Shown here piece after piece: positions 6,508 through 15,066 of a DNA stretch of 64,000 nucleotides; the stretch's first letter is position 1; every line of letters begins with the position of its first letter. This DNA is from Ferrovibrio terrae_A. GTDB lineage: Bacteria; Pseudomonadota; Alphaproteobacteria; Ferrovibrionales; Ferrovibrionaceae. Under the pieces are notes generated by a model. The model saw nothing but the letters and a program-made list of their open reading frames with translations, ran no database searches and had not been told where the DNA came from. The stretch spans positions 183,220-247,219 of the forward strand of contig NZ_CALSAN010000002.1 in NCBI RefSeq assembly GCF_943372915.1. The letters run 5' to 3'. Made by a program: the position numbers and the translations under genes.

Positions 6508-6956
6508 TGCCGATCAAGCCGGAGAACCGCAGCCGCTATCCGGCTGACTGGCCGCAGATCGCGCAGGCCATCAAGGATGGTGCCCGGTGGCGCTGCCAGA
6601 AATGCGGCGTCAAGCACGCTGCACTGGGTGGCAGGGACGCAGACGGCCTTTGGTATAGCGCCGGCTCGATCGACTGCAGCGGACGCATGCCGGCACGCGG
6701 CACCGAGGCATGGTGCTACCGCGACGGACATAGGCCGATGCACCTGCGCATCGTGCAGATCATCATCACCGTTGCGCATCTTGATCACCAGCCGGAGAAC
6801 TGCGATCCGGAAAACCTGCGCGCATGGTGCCAGCGGTGCCACAACCTTTATGACCAGGCACACCGCCGCCGCAACGCCGCCGCCACAATCCGCAGCAGGA
6901 AGGCCGCAGGCGATCTCTTTGGGGAGGATGCATCATGCAGCCCGATGACGAACTGA
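6507..6956 (+). CDS. HNH-type zinc-finger nuclease-like protein, 149 aa
   Basis: Residues 29-34 hold CQKCG. A second cluster near residues 94-120 reads VAHLDHQPENCDPENLRAWC, then QRCHNLYD. This is the HNH pattern, with a C-x2-C pair, an H-x2-H strip standing for the first HNH residues, a central Asn and a terminal C-x2-C-H. The region between the halves carries another Cys-containing insert (IDCSGRMPARGTEAWC). Phage HNH proteins can nick DNA at packaging sites or act as homing enzymes; here the gene is in an early operon. Its start overlaps the preceding stop and its end overlaps the next gene by 22 bases. Confidence 0.7.
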   Translation: MPIKPENRSRYPADWPQIAQAIKDGARWRCQKCGVKHAALGGRDADGLWYSAGSIDCSGRMPARGTEAWCYRDGHRPMHLRIVQIIITVAHLDHQPENCDPENLRAWCQRCHNLYDQAHRRRNAAATIRSRKAAGDLFGEDASCSPMTN

Positions 6957-7261
6957 TCCCGATCGGCGAAGTGGCCAAGATCATCAGGAAGTCTCGCGCC
7001 TGGCTGTATGTGCGCGAGAACCGCGAAGCCCTGTATGCCGCGGGCTTCCCCCGGCCGCGCAATGAAGCCGTGCTGGGCCTGTGGTGGGTCAGAAAGCCCG
7101 TGGAGACATGGGCTTATGGTGAACCCCAACCGCCCGCCGCGCCGACAGCCCAGAGCATTCCGGGGGCTGTGCCGGCAGCGAACGACACCGAGACAGAGGT
7201 TGACTTGGCCGCCGTCGCCCGCGAAAGAATGAAGCAGCAGGCGGCTGCCGGCCGCATCTGA
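6935..7261 (+). CDS. Excisionase/AlpA-like DNA-binding protein, 108 aa
   Basis: Residues 6-50 (LIPIGEVAKIIRKSRAWLYV, then FPRPR, then WWVRKPVETWA) fit the winged-helix HTH of AlpA/Xis excisionases: 'l..ev....g.s....y......gFP.p.......w....v..W'. The C-terminal half is a low-complexity Ala/Pro/Thr tail. Direct placement 7 bases upstream of the integrase gene is the expected position of a recombination directionality factor. It should bend DNA at the attachment site and favour excision. Confidence 0.7.
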   Translation: MQPDDELIPIGEVAKIIRKSRAWLYVRENREALYAAGFPRPRNEAVLGLWWVRKPVETWAYGEPQPPAAPTAQSIPGAVPAANDTETEVDLAAVARERMKQQAAAGRI

Positions 7262-7268
7262 GGATCCC

Positions 7269-8534
7269 ATGGCCCGTTTCCAGATCCCCTATCTTGTCGC
7301 CAAGCCCAATGCCAACGGCACCGCCCGGCATTACTGGCAGCCCGACAAGCTGAAAATCCGCGCCATCGCCACGGCCGGTTTTAGCGTGGCGCAGGTGCTG
7401 GCCGAAGCGGGCCTGGCCGAACGCCGCCTGCAGGATGATTTCAACGACGCCGCGCGCCAGGCCGAACAGCTGAACGCGATCGCAAATGGCTTCATCGCCG
7501 GCACGGTGAAGCCGTCGCTATCCGCGGCGATGGCGCAGCAGCCAGACGCGCAGCAGCTGGCACCGCTGATCCGCCGCCCGGATCTGGTAGCCAGCGTGAT
7601 TGCGAATTACAAATCATCGCGCCACTTCACGAAGCTGGCCGCCAGCACGAAGCGCGATTACACCAACCACCTGGCCAAGATCGAAGCCGTGTATGGCGAT
7701 ATGTCTGCCAAGAAGATCGGTAGCCTTATGATCGAAGAATATTATGAAGCCTTGCTGGATACTGGCCATATCCACTATGCCAACGCGCGCATGCGGATTT
7801 TCTCGATCGTGTTCACTCATGCCGAACGGATCGAGATCCGCGGCAAGCACACCAACCCCTGCAACAATATGGGCCTGACCGGAACCACGCCGCGCGTGCG
7901 CTTCTGGAGCGAGCAGGAGACTGCCAGCATTATCGCTGCGGCCGATCGCGCCGGCCTGCCCAGCATCGGCGATGCCGTGATCACGGCGCTGTACACCACC
8001 CAGCGCCAGGGCGACGTGCTGACCGTGCCGCGCATGGCCTACACCACCAGCCACCTGCGCTTCACGCAGTCCAAGACCAAGGCCGTGGTGCGCATCCCCG
8101 TGGCCAACCTGCAGCAGATTTCCGATCGCCTGCCGGCCGCACTTGCGCGCGCGCAGATCCTGGCCCCCGATGCACCGCAGCTGATCATCTGCGAAACCAC
8201 GAAAGCCGGCTGGAGCAAGGATCACTTCCGCCATGTGTTCAGCGAGATCCGCGCCCAGGCGGCAAAATCCTGCCCCTCGTTGCTAGGCGACGAAGGCGCC
8301 GGCCTGCCATCGGCCCTGTTCATGGATCTGCGCGACACCGCGATCACGCGCCTGGCGCTGGCCGAATGTACCCTGGACGAGATCTGCAGCTGGAGCGGCC
8401 ACAGCCGCGCAGGCGTCACCGATGTTCTGAAACACTACATCGATCTGTCTGCCGGCTTTGCCGACAAGGCCGGCGAAAAGCTGGCCACCTACCTGCAGCG
8501 CGAGGCACCCGAAGCGATCGGAGGGAAGGCATGA
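7269..8534 (+). CDS. int: Tyrosine-recombinase phage integrase, 421 aa
   Basis: The C-terminal catalytic domain shows Arg246 in TTQRQGDV, a Lys near 269-271, Arg355 in MDLRDTAITRLA, His378 in SWSGHSR and the nucleophile Tyr390 in LKHYI. The usual first His of the HxLR box is Met352, a substitution I have seen in this alphaproteobacterial phage group, so it need not mean loss of activity. Residues 105-195 form the SAM-like core-binding domain. The start follows a ribosome site at the end of the excisionase gene. The enzyme should recombine the element with the tRNA-Lys gene about 600 bases downstream. Confidence 0.88.
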   Translation: MARFQIPYLVAKPNANGTARHYWQPDKLKIRAIATAGFSVAQVLAEAGLAERRLQDDFNDAARQAEQLNAIANGFIAGTVKPSLSAAMAQQPDAQQLAPLIRRPDLVASVIANYKSSRHFTKLAASTKRDYTNHLAKIEAVYGDMSAKKIGSLMIEEYYEALLDTGHIHYANARMRIFSIVFTHAERIEIRGKHTNPCNNMGLTGTTPRVRFWSEQETASIIAAADRAGLPSIGDAVITALYTTQRQGDVLTVPRMAYTTSHLRFTQSKTKAVVRIPVANLQQISDRLPAALARAQILAPDAPQLIICETTKAGWSKDHFRHVFSEIRAQAAKSCPSLLGDEGAGLPSALFMDLRDTAITRLALAECTLDEICSWSGHSRAGVTDVLKHYIDLSAGFADKAGEKLATYLQREAPEAIGGKA

Positions 8535-8815
8535 GCCGCCTTGCCAATGCGCTGCGCCAGCTGGCCATGGAACTGGAAAACCAAGGCGCGGAAGAAGAAC
8601 CGGTGATCCTGCTGACGGCCAAAACCGGATGGCTGTGCGAACGCCTGCTGACCGAAGGCCAGACGCTCTACCAGGCCAGCACAGCCCTGCCGCTTCTGAT
8701 CACCGCGGATGGCGCCTTTCACCAGATGAAGGCCATCGGCTTCACGTTCATCTGGCCGGCCAGCATAGCCCCGCAGGATATGGCCGCCTGCGCAAGCCGC
8801 GAGGATCCGGCATGA
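8531..8815 (+). CDS. Unknown small phage protein, 94 aa
   Basis: The ATG overlaps the integrase stop (ATGA). The protein starts with a helix (MSRLANALRQLAMELENQGA) and continues as a small mixed domain with WLCERLLTEGQTLYQASTAL. One Cys occurs near residue 36 and another near the C-terminus. No domain is recognised. It is probably co-transcribed with int. Confidence 0.5.
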   Translation: MSRLANALRQLAMELENQGAEEEPVILLTAKTGWLCERLLTEGQTLYQASTALPLLITADGAFHQMKAIGFTFIWPASIAPQDMAACASREDPA

Positions 8816-9045
8816 AGGTGACGGCACGAACACGAAGCATCCTGGCCGCACGCCGCGAGCAGCGCGCCATGCGCCGCGCCGGATATTTCAGCATCGAAGC
8901 CGACTGGGAAATGCACCGCGGCGCCAAGAGCAATCACGTCATTCTGGACGTGCAGATCAGCGCCGATCGGCGGCATCTATGGGTGCGCACCGGCACCGAA
9001 GCCAGAACAAAAAAGGCGCCCGACTTGGACGCGTCCAAGTCCTGA
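8812..9045 (+). CDS. Unknown small basic phage protein, 77 aa
   Basis: The ATG overlaps the preceding stop. The first 30 residues are strongly basic (RTRSILAARREQRAMRRAGY) and may bind nucleic acid. The last codons are written through a 20-bp perfect palindrome, so the C-terminus reads LDASKS. It is the last gene of the element before tRNA-Lys. Coding potential at the very end is less certain because the palindrome may be there for recombination or termination. Confidence 0.45.
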   Translation: MKVTARTRSILAARREQRAMRRAGYFSIEADWEMHRGAKSNHVILDVQISADRRHLWVRTGTEARTKKAPDLDASKS

Positions 9046-9055
9046 ACTTGGACGC
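9022..9055. repeat. Palindrome plus third half-copy next to the attachment site
   Basis: Bases 9022-9041 form the perfect palindrome GACTTGGACGCGTCCAAGTC. A third half-copy, ACTTGGACGC, starts at 9046 in direct orientation. The group lies about 80 bases from the tRNA-Lys 3' end, where integrase or excisionase arm sites would be expected. Confidence 0.6.
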
Positions 9056-9064
9056 CTGCAGCAA

Positions 9065-9091
9065 AAAGGCCCCGGGGTTTCCGGGGCCTTT
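9065..9091. terminator. Rho-independent terminator, usable in both directions
   Basis: AAAGGCCCCGG pairs with CCGGGGCCTTT around the loop ggttt: an 11-bp perfect stem. It has AAAAA on its left (T-run for the leftward tRNA-Lys transcript) and a CTTTTG region on its right for the rightward phage operon. Confidence 0.75.
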
Positions 9092-9134
9092 GGGCTTTTG
9101 ACAAGACCGGGCAATCACTTAGCGTTCTAAGGAC

Positions 9135-9210
<76 letters not shown>

Positions 9211-9332
9211 ACGGGTCGTCGAAAGCTGGGGGAAAATACCCGGATTCGCCGGAATTGCAAGCGCTTCAACCCAAGGAAATTCCTGCGGCCGCTCAAGGGC
9301 TTAAATCGCCTCGATTCGGCGGCGAATATGGG

Positions 9333-10475
9333 TCACAGCCCGCTCATATGGCGCGGGATTTCCACATCGCGGTGCACATAGCAGTTGATCAGCAGGCCGA
9401 GGCCAACCAGCAGGGTCATCATCGCCGTGCCGCCATAGGACACCAGCGGCAGCGGCACGCCCACCACCGGCACCAGACCCGACACCATGGCGATGTTGAT
9501 GAAGACATAGAGGAACAGCATGGTGGTGAGGCCGCCGGCCAGCAGCCGGGCGAACTGGCTGCGCGCCCGCAGCGCGATCGCATAGCCATAGGCGATCAGC
9601 AGGATGTAAAGCGCGATCAACACCAGCGCACCGATCAGGCCATGCTCTTCGGCATACATGGTGAAGATGAAATCGGTCTGCTTCTCGGGCAGGAAGCTCA
9701 GATGGCTTTGCGTGCCCTGCATGAAGCCCTTGCCGGAAAAGCCGCCAGACCCCAGCGCAATCTTCGACTGAAGAATGTGATAGCCCGAACCGAGCGGATC
9801 CTGCTCCGGATTCATGAAGGTAAGCACCCGGCGCTTCTGGTAGTCGTGCAGGAAATTCCACGCCACCGGCAGGGCCGCGCCGCCGCCAAAGATCACCAGC
9901 AGGAATTTCCACGCCCGCACGCCGGCAAAGAAGAACACCGCACCGGACGAGGCCAGTAGCAACATGGCGGTGCCCAGGTCGGGCTGCTTGATCACCAGGC
10001 CGACCGGCACCAGCACGATGGCGAGCGGAACCACCAGCCAGCGGATGCGGCCGACATCCTCGTAGGACAGGCCATGGAAATAGCGCGCCAGCGTCAGCAC
10101 CAGCGCGATCTTCATGATTTCCGATGGCTGCACATGCACCACGCCCAGATCGAGCCAGCGCTGGGCGCCCATGCCGATACGGCCGACCAGATCCACAGCG
10201 ATCAGCAGCACCACGCCCACCGCATAGACGACATAGGAGAAGCGCATCCAGATGCGGATGTCGGTGATCGCGATCATCACCATGATCACCAGGCCGATGG
10301 CGAAGCGTGCCATCTGCCGGTCTGCCCAGGGGTCGATATCGCCACCAGCCGCCGAATACAGCGCCGAGAAGCCGATGCAGGCGATCAGGGTGATCAGCAA
10401 CACCAGGCCCCAGTTGACATCGCGCAGCTTGCGCCCGAACGACAGATCGTTACCGCGACTGGACCAATGCGCCAT
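9333..10475 (-). CDS. rodA: Rod-shape peptidoglycan glycosyltransferase RodA
   Basis: A SEDS-family polytopic membrane protein of 380 residues with about ten transmembrane stretches. It polymerises lipid II into glycan strands for cell elongation, working with PBP2. Family blocks seen are GMGAQRWLDLG then VQPSEIMKIA, QPDLGTAMLL, and the long conserved loop GTQSHLSFLPEKQTDFIFTM, which carries the catalytic Asp. The C-terminus has PLVSYGGTAMM. The start MAHWSSRGND lies one base after the mrdA stop, so the two are coupled; a longer frame upstream would overlap mrdA. It is the last gene of the mre operon. Confidence 0.93.
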   Translation of the reverse strand: MAHWSSRGNDLSFGRKLRDVNWGLVLLITLIACIGFSALYSAAGGDIDPWADRQMARFAIGLVIMVMIAITDIRIWMRFSYVVYAVGVVLLIAVDLVGRIGMGAQRWLDLGVVHVQPSEIMKIALVLTLARYFHGLSYEDVGRIRWLVVPLAIVLVPVGLVIKQPDLGTAMLLLASSGAVFFFAGVRAWKFLLVIFGGGAALPVAWNFLHDYQKRRVLTFMNPEQDPLGSGYHILQSKIALGSGGFSGKGFMQGTQSHLSFLPEKQTDFIFTMYAEEHGLIGALVLIALYILLIAYGYAIALRARSQFARLLAGGLTTMLFLYVFINIAMVSGLVPVVGVPLPLVSYGGTAMMTLLVGLGLLINCYVHRDVEIPRHMSGL

Positions 10476-10476
10476 C

Positions 10477-12387
10477 TCAGCCCCCATCCTTCGGCGCGAC
10501 GGGACCTGCCGCGGTGGTCGGGCCCGGCGCCGTGCGCGGTTTGCGCGAGGGGTCGAGTTTCTGCACTTCCAGCATGATATCGCGGGCAATCGGTGCCGCC
10601 ATCTTGGCACCGGAACCACCATGCTCGACAATCACCGCACAGGCATAGCGCGGCGCACTGATCGGCGCATAGGCGACGAACAGCGCGTGATCGCGCTCCT
10701 CCCACGGCTTTTCCTCATTCTTGCGCACGCGGGTTTCGCGCTCCAGCCGGCTGATACGTCGCACCTGGCTGGAACCGGTCTTGCCCGCCATGGCATACTG
10801 TGCCAGCGTGATGCGGGCGCCGGATGCCGTGCCGCGCGGCGGCGTGGTCACACGGATCATGCCTTCCAGCGCGAGATCAAGCTGTTCGCGCTTCAATCCG
10901 ATATGGGGCCAGCGCTGCGGCGCCAGCCGCGGGTCGGTGGTCGGACCCAGCGCATCGTCCCTGCGCACGATACGCGGCTGCACGGCATAGCCGCCATTGG
11001 CCAGGCGCGCCGTCATCACCGCCAGCTGCAGCGGCGTGGAGGTGACATAGCCCTGGCCGATACCGATCACCAGATTCTCGCCCTGCGCCCACGGCTGTCC
11101 CAGCACGGCCTGCTTCCAGGCCCGGGTGGGGATCAGGCCGCGGCGCTCCCCGGTGAGATCGATACCAGTGAATTCGCCCAGGCCCAGCCGCTTGGCCATC
11201 TCGGCCACCTTGTCGACACCGGTGCGCCGCGCCGCCTCGTAGAAATAGACGTCGCAGCTTTCCTCGATCGCCGAGGCCATGTTCATGGTGCCGTGGCCGC
11301 CCTTCTTCCAGCAATGGAAGGTGTTGTTGCCGAAGTCCATATGCCCGGGGCAGAACACGCGCGTATCGGGCGTCATCGTACCGGCTTCCAGCGCAGCCAG
11401 GCCGACCAGCATCTTGAAAGTCGAGCCCGGCGGATACTGGCCCTGGATCGCCTTGTTGATCAGCGGCTTGTATTTGTCGCCATTGAGCTGGCGCCATTGC
11501 GGCCCGGTGATGCCGACATTGAACCAGTTGGGGTCGTAGCCCGGATTGGAGACCAGCGCGAGAATGTCGCCGGTATGGATGTCCATCACCACGCCGGCGC
11601 CGCTCTCCTCGCCAAAACGCTCCTGCGCGAAACGCTGCAGGTCGGCATCGATGGTGAGCACGATATCCTCGCCCGGCACGCCGTTATGGCGTTCCAGCTC
11701 GCGGATGGCGCGGCCATAGGCATTGACCTCGATCTGGCTGTGACCGGCGCGCCCACGCAGCCGTTCGTCATAGACCTTCTCGACGCCGCTCTTGCCGATG
11801 CGGAAGCCCGGCAGTTCGAGCAATGGATCATCGCCAATCTCGGTTTCCGATACCGCGCCGACATAGCCGACGACATGGCTGAAGGTGCCAGCATAGGGAT
11901 AGTCGCGGGTCTCGCCGACATCGAGCTGCACGCCGGGCAGATCCGGCGAATGCAGGTTGACCTTGGCGAAATCGTCCCAGGACAGGTTCTCGGCCACCAC
12001 GACGGGCACGAATTTGCGCCGCCGCTCGATCTCGCGCTTCACACGGGCGCGCTGGGTGTCGTCGACCTGGATCAGCTTCGACAAGGCTTCCAGGGTGGCA
12101 TCAACGTTACGGGTCTGTTCGGCCACAATCGTGACGCGGTAGTTGCGCCGGTTCGAGGCCAGTTCGGTGCCGAAGCGATCAAGCACGCGACCGCGCCGCG
12201 GCGACAGCAGCCGCATGTTGATGCGGTTTTCCTCGGCCAGCAGCGTGTATTTGTCGGATTCCATCACCTGCAGGTAATAAAGCCGGCCGATCAGGGCGCC
12301 GAACAGGCCGAGCTGCGCCGTGCCCAGCAGCAGCGCGCGGCGGGTAAACACCCGCTGCAGATCGTTGTCGCGGCGATTGATCGCCAT
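10477..12387 (-). CDS. mrdA: Penicillin-binding protein 2 (elongasome transpeptidase)
   Basis: A 636-residue class B PBP. A short cytoplasmic head is followed by one membrane anchor (about 18-40). The pedestal contains SPRRGRVLDRFG, and the transpeptidase domain shows Ser322-Thr-Phe-Lys325, Ser377-Cys-Asp379 and Lys536-Thr-Gly538. It cross-links peptidoglycan made by RodA during lateral growth and is held by MreC/MreD. It overlaps the end of mreD by one base. The C-terminal tail after residue 610 is proline/alanine-rich and probably disordered. Confidence 0.94.
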   Translation of the reverse strand: MAINRRDNDLQRVFTRRALLLGTAQLGLFGALIGRLYYLQVMESDKYTLLAEENRINMRLLSPRRGRVLDRFGTELASNRRNYRVTIVAEQTRNVDATLEALSKLIQVDDTQRARVKREIERRRKFVPVVVAENLSWDDFAKVNLHSPDLPGVQLDVGETRDYPYAGTFSHVVGYVGAVSETEIGDDPLLELPGFRIGKSGVEKVYDERLRGRAGHSQIEVNAYGRAIRELERHNGVPGEDIVLTIDADLQRFAQERFGEESGAGVVMDIHTGDILALVSNPGYDPNWFNVGITGPQWRQLNGDKYKPLINKAIQGQYPPGSTFKMLVGLAALEAGTMTPDTRVFCPGHMDFGNNTFHCWKKGGHGTMNMASAIEESCDVYFYEAARRTGVDKVAEMAKRLGLGEFTGIDLTGERRGLIPTRAWKQAVLGQPWAQGENLVIGIGQGYVTSTPLQLAVMTARLANGGYAVQPRIVRRDDALGPTTDPRLAPQRWPHIGLKREQLDLALEGMIRVTTPPRGTASGARITLAQYAMAGKTGSSQVRRISRLERETRVRKNEEKPWEERDHALFVAYAPISAPRYACAVIVEHGGSGAKMAAPIARDIMLEVQKLDPSRKPRTAPGPTTAAGPVAPKDGG

Positions 12388-12908
12388 CAGACGGCCACCG
12401 AAGCACGCAGCCAGCGACGCTCAAGCTTGCTCAGGGCCCAGTAGACGGCCGGATAAAGCGTCAGCGACAGCAGCAGTTGCGCCACCAGCGGCACGGTCGG
12501 CTGCAGCCGCCAGTGCAGCAGCGAGACGATCACCCAGCCGGCCGGCAGCACGGCGCCAAGCACCAGGGCAAAGGCCGCCCAGTTCATCAGGAAGGACGAG
12601 CCGAGAAACACCTTGCGCTGCGCCATGCCCAGTTCATGCACCAGCACCAGCGCCAGCGCATTCAGGCCGAGCGGGCCGGCCGAGAGCAGATCGAGCAGCA
12701 GCCCGATCAGGAAGGCACCCACCATGGTCATCAGATCCGAGCGGAAGATGCTCCAGTAAAACACCGCCATCAGGGCGAAGGCCGGCCCGACACTGTCGAA
12801 ATGCGGCAGGCCGATCGGCAGCAGGCCGAACATCACCAAGGCAATGCTGCTGAGGATCGGCAGCAGGGCGCGGATGCGGCGACTGGTCTGGCGGAGCAGC
12901 GCGGACAT
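12387..12908 (-). CDS. mreD: Rod shape-determining protein MreD
   Basis: A 173-residue inner-membrane protein with five or six hydrophobic segments (for example SIALVMFGLLPIGLPHFDSV and MNWAAFALVLGAVLPAGWVI). MreD links MreC and PBP2/RodA to MreB filaments. The length and position between mreC and mrdA are standard. MreD sequences diverge fast, so the identification rests mainly on context and topology. Confidence 0.85.
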   Translation of the reverse strand: MSALLRQTSRRIRALLPILSSIALVMFGLLPIGLPHFDSVGPAFALMAVFYWSIFRSDLMTMVGAFLIGLLLDLLSAGPLGLNALALVLVHELGMAQRKVFLGSSFLMNWAAFALVLGAVLPAGWVIVSLLHWRLQPTVPLVAQLLLSLTLYPAVYWALSKLERRWLRASVAV

Positions 12909-12920
12909 TCCGCGACTTCC

Positions 12921-13880
12921 TCAGGGCCTTGGCTTCGGCGCCGGAGCGGACGCCGAGGGCGCTGCCGAAGACGGGGCCGGAGACTGGACCGATGCCTGGG
13001 TCTGCGGCAGCAGCGGCGGCAATACAGCCGACGGGTCTTCCGCATCGATGCGGGTTTCGTCGAACTGCATCACGCGCAGGAAATCGAGCCGGCCGAGATC
13101 GACCAGCGGGCGCACCCGCACGCCGCCATCGGTGGAGACAATCTCGGCAACCGGGATCCCGGCGGGGAACTGGCCGCCATCGCCCGAGGTGACCACATGC
13201 ATGCCGATCGCCGGCTTGGCCGCACCGGTGAGATATTCCAGCCGCGGGAAAGGCGAGTTGTCGCCGGTCAGCACGGCGCGGTGGCCGCCCTCCTGCAGCA
13301 TCACCGGCAGGCGCGAATTCAGGTCGGTCAGCAGCAGGATGCGGGCGGCACGATAGCCGACCTCGGCAACGCGGCCGACATACCCGCCCTCGCCGATCAC
13401 CGCCTGGCCTTTGCGCACGCCATCCTTGGCGCCGATGTTGAGCAATGCCGTCCGCACAAACGAACCGCCGCCATCGGCAATCACCCGGCCGGTGACGAAG
13501 GTGTTGGTGAGATCGGGGCCGGCAGCGAGCAGCCGACGCAGGCTGGCATTGTCCTGCTCCAGCCGGCGCGCCACTTCCTGCCATTGCAGCAGGCGCGCAT
13601 TCTCGGTGCGCAGGCGGAAGTTTTCTTCATGCACGAACAGGATATCGTCGACCCAGCCGATCGCCGCGTTGATCACGCCGACCGGTTGCGCCACGGCTGT
13701 CAGCACCGGTTCGACCACATCGGCGACCAGGGCCCGCGTGCGCTCGACCGCCGGGCGATCGATGCGGCTGACCAGGATGAGGCCGACGGCGGCGGCCAGC
13801 AGCAGCAGGAACGCAAAGCGCTGCAGCAGCGCGCGTATCGGCGCTGCAATCCAGGCACTGCGTCCGGTCCGTCTTGCCAT
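12921..13880 (-). CDS. mreC: Rod shape-determining protein MreC
   Basis: A 319-residue bitopic protein: one transmembrane helix near residues 20-38, a periplasmic coiled coil around 75-115 (ENFRLRTENARLLQWQEVAR), then the beta-barrel domain with VIADGGGSFVRTALLNIGAK and GYVGRVAEVG. It forms periplasmic filaments that activate PBP2. The tail after about 280 is Pro/Ala/Ser-rich and likely unstructured. It lies 36 bases after mreB and 12 bases before mreD. Confidence 0.92.
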   Translation of the reverse strand: MARRTGRSAWIAAPIRALLQRFAFLLLLAAAVGLILVSRIDRPAVERTRALVADVVEPVLTAVAQPVGVINAAIGWVDDILFVHEENFRLRTENARLLQWQEVARRLEQDNASLRRLLAAGPDLTNTFVTGRVIADGGGSFVRTALLNIGAKDGVRKGQAVIGEGGYVGRVAEVGYRAARILLLTDLNSRLPVMLQEGGHRAVLTGDNSPFPRLEYLTGAAKPAIGMHVVTSGDGGQFPAGIPVAEIVSTDGGVRVRPLVDLGRLDFLRVMQFDETRIDAEDPSAVLPPLLPQTQASVQSPAPSSAAPSASAPAPKPRP

Positions 13881-13916
13881 GAGCCCCCGTCAGCCCTCTT
13901 CCGGTCTCAGTCGCCC

Positions 13917-14960
13917 TTAGTAGGGCGGGTTGTACAGCACGTGCTTCAGCGTCTTCATTTCTTCCAGCGCGCGGCCGGTGCCCAGCGCCACGCAGCTGAG
14001 CGGTTCGTCGGCGATCGAGACTGGCAGGCCGGTGGCATGGCGCAGCACGAGGTCGAGATTGCCGAGCAGCGCACCGCCGCCGGTGAGCACGATGCCCTTG
14101 TCGACGATATCGGCAGCCAGTTCCGGCGCGGTGTGTTCGAGCGCGACCTTCACGGCCTCGACGATGGCGCCGACCGGTTCGGCCAGGCTTTCGGCGATCT
14201 GGCGCTGGTTGATCACCAGTTCCTTCGGTACGCCGTTCATCAGATCGCGGCCCTTGATTTCCATCGACAGGCCGTTGCCGTCTTCCGGCGGCGCGGCCGA
14301 GCCGATCTGCTTCTTGATGCGCTCGGCCGAGGCCTCGCCCACCAGCAGGTTATGGTTGCGGCGGATATAGGCGATGATGGCTTCGTCCATCTTGTCGCCG
14401 CCGACGCGCACGCTGCGCGAATAGACGATGCCGCCAAGCGACAGCACGGCCACCTCGGTGGTGCCACCGCCGATATCGACCACCATCGAGCCGGTCGGCT
14501 CGGTGACCGGCAGGCCGGCACCGATTGCGGCAGCCATCGGCTCCTCGATCAGGAACACGCGGCGCGAACCGGCCGATTCAGCCGAATCCATGATGGCGCG
14601 GCGCTCGACCGCAGTGGAACCCGACGGCACGCAGATGATGACCTGCGGCGAAGCGAAGCTGCGCCGGTTGTGCACCTTGCGGATGAAATGCTTGATCATC
14701 TCTTCCGCCACTTCGAAATCGGCGATGACGCCGTCGCGCAGCGGACGAATGGCCTCGATATTGCCCGGCGTGCGGCCCAGCATCTGCTTGGCCTCGTCGC
14801 CGACGGCCAGAACCTGCTTCTTGCCGCGGTTATTGGCGATGGCGACGACCGACGGTTCGTTCAGGACGATGCCGCGACCTTTGACATAAACCAGCGTATT
14901 GGCCGTGCCCAGGTCGATGGCCATATCGGCCGACATAAAACCCATCAAACGCGAAAACAT
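13917..14960 (-). CDS. mreB: Actin-like cell shape protein MreB
   Basis: A 347-residue actin homologue that forms membrane-bound filaments guiding wall synthesis. The phosphate-1 loop is DLGTANTLVYVKGRG near residue 17. Phosphate-2 is VVDIGGGTTEVAVLS near 163, and the adenosine motif is GIVLTGGGALLGNLD near 290. It is the first gene of the mreBCD-mrdA-rodA operon; the 107 bases upstream to leuA hold its 5' region. Nothing unusual is seen. Confidence 0.96.
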   Translation of the reverse strand: MFSRLMGFMSADMAIDLGTANTLVYVKGRGIVLNEPSVVAIANNRGKKQVLAVGDEAKQMLGRTPGNIEAIRPLRDGVIADFEVAEEMIKHFIRKVHNRRSFASPQVIICVPSGSTAVERRAIMDSAESAGSRRVFLIEEPMAAAIGAGLPVTEPTGSMVVDIGGGTTEVAVLSLGGIVYSRSVRVGGDKMDEAIIAYIRRNHNLLVGEASAERIKKQIGSAAPPEDGNGLSMEIKGRDLMNGVPKELVINQRQIAESLAEPVGAIVEAVKVALEHTAPELAADIVDKGIVLTGGGALLGNLDLVLRHATGLPVSIADEPLSCVALGTGRALEEMKTLKHVLYNPPY

Positions 14961-15066
14961 CGAGAAAAACCCTCACCAGCGTAAAATCGCGCCGTTATCG
15001 CCTCGGATGCCGGAGCAGCGCAACCCCCAGCCCCCATATTTTCCGGTCTGCGCCGGCCATGAAAAA

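Noticed and set aside
7269..8534. Integrase inactivated by loss of the HxLR histidine
   Set aside because: All other catalytic residues and the Tyr are present, and the substitution is, to my knowledge, tolerated in this phage group.
10252..12444. 730-codon plus-strand frame
   Set aside because: It lies antisense to rodA and mrdA, whose catalytic motifs are all intact; long antisense frames are common in GC-rich coding DNA.
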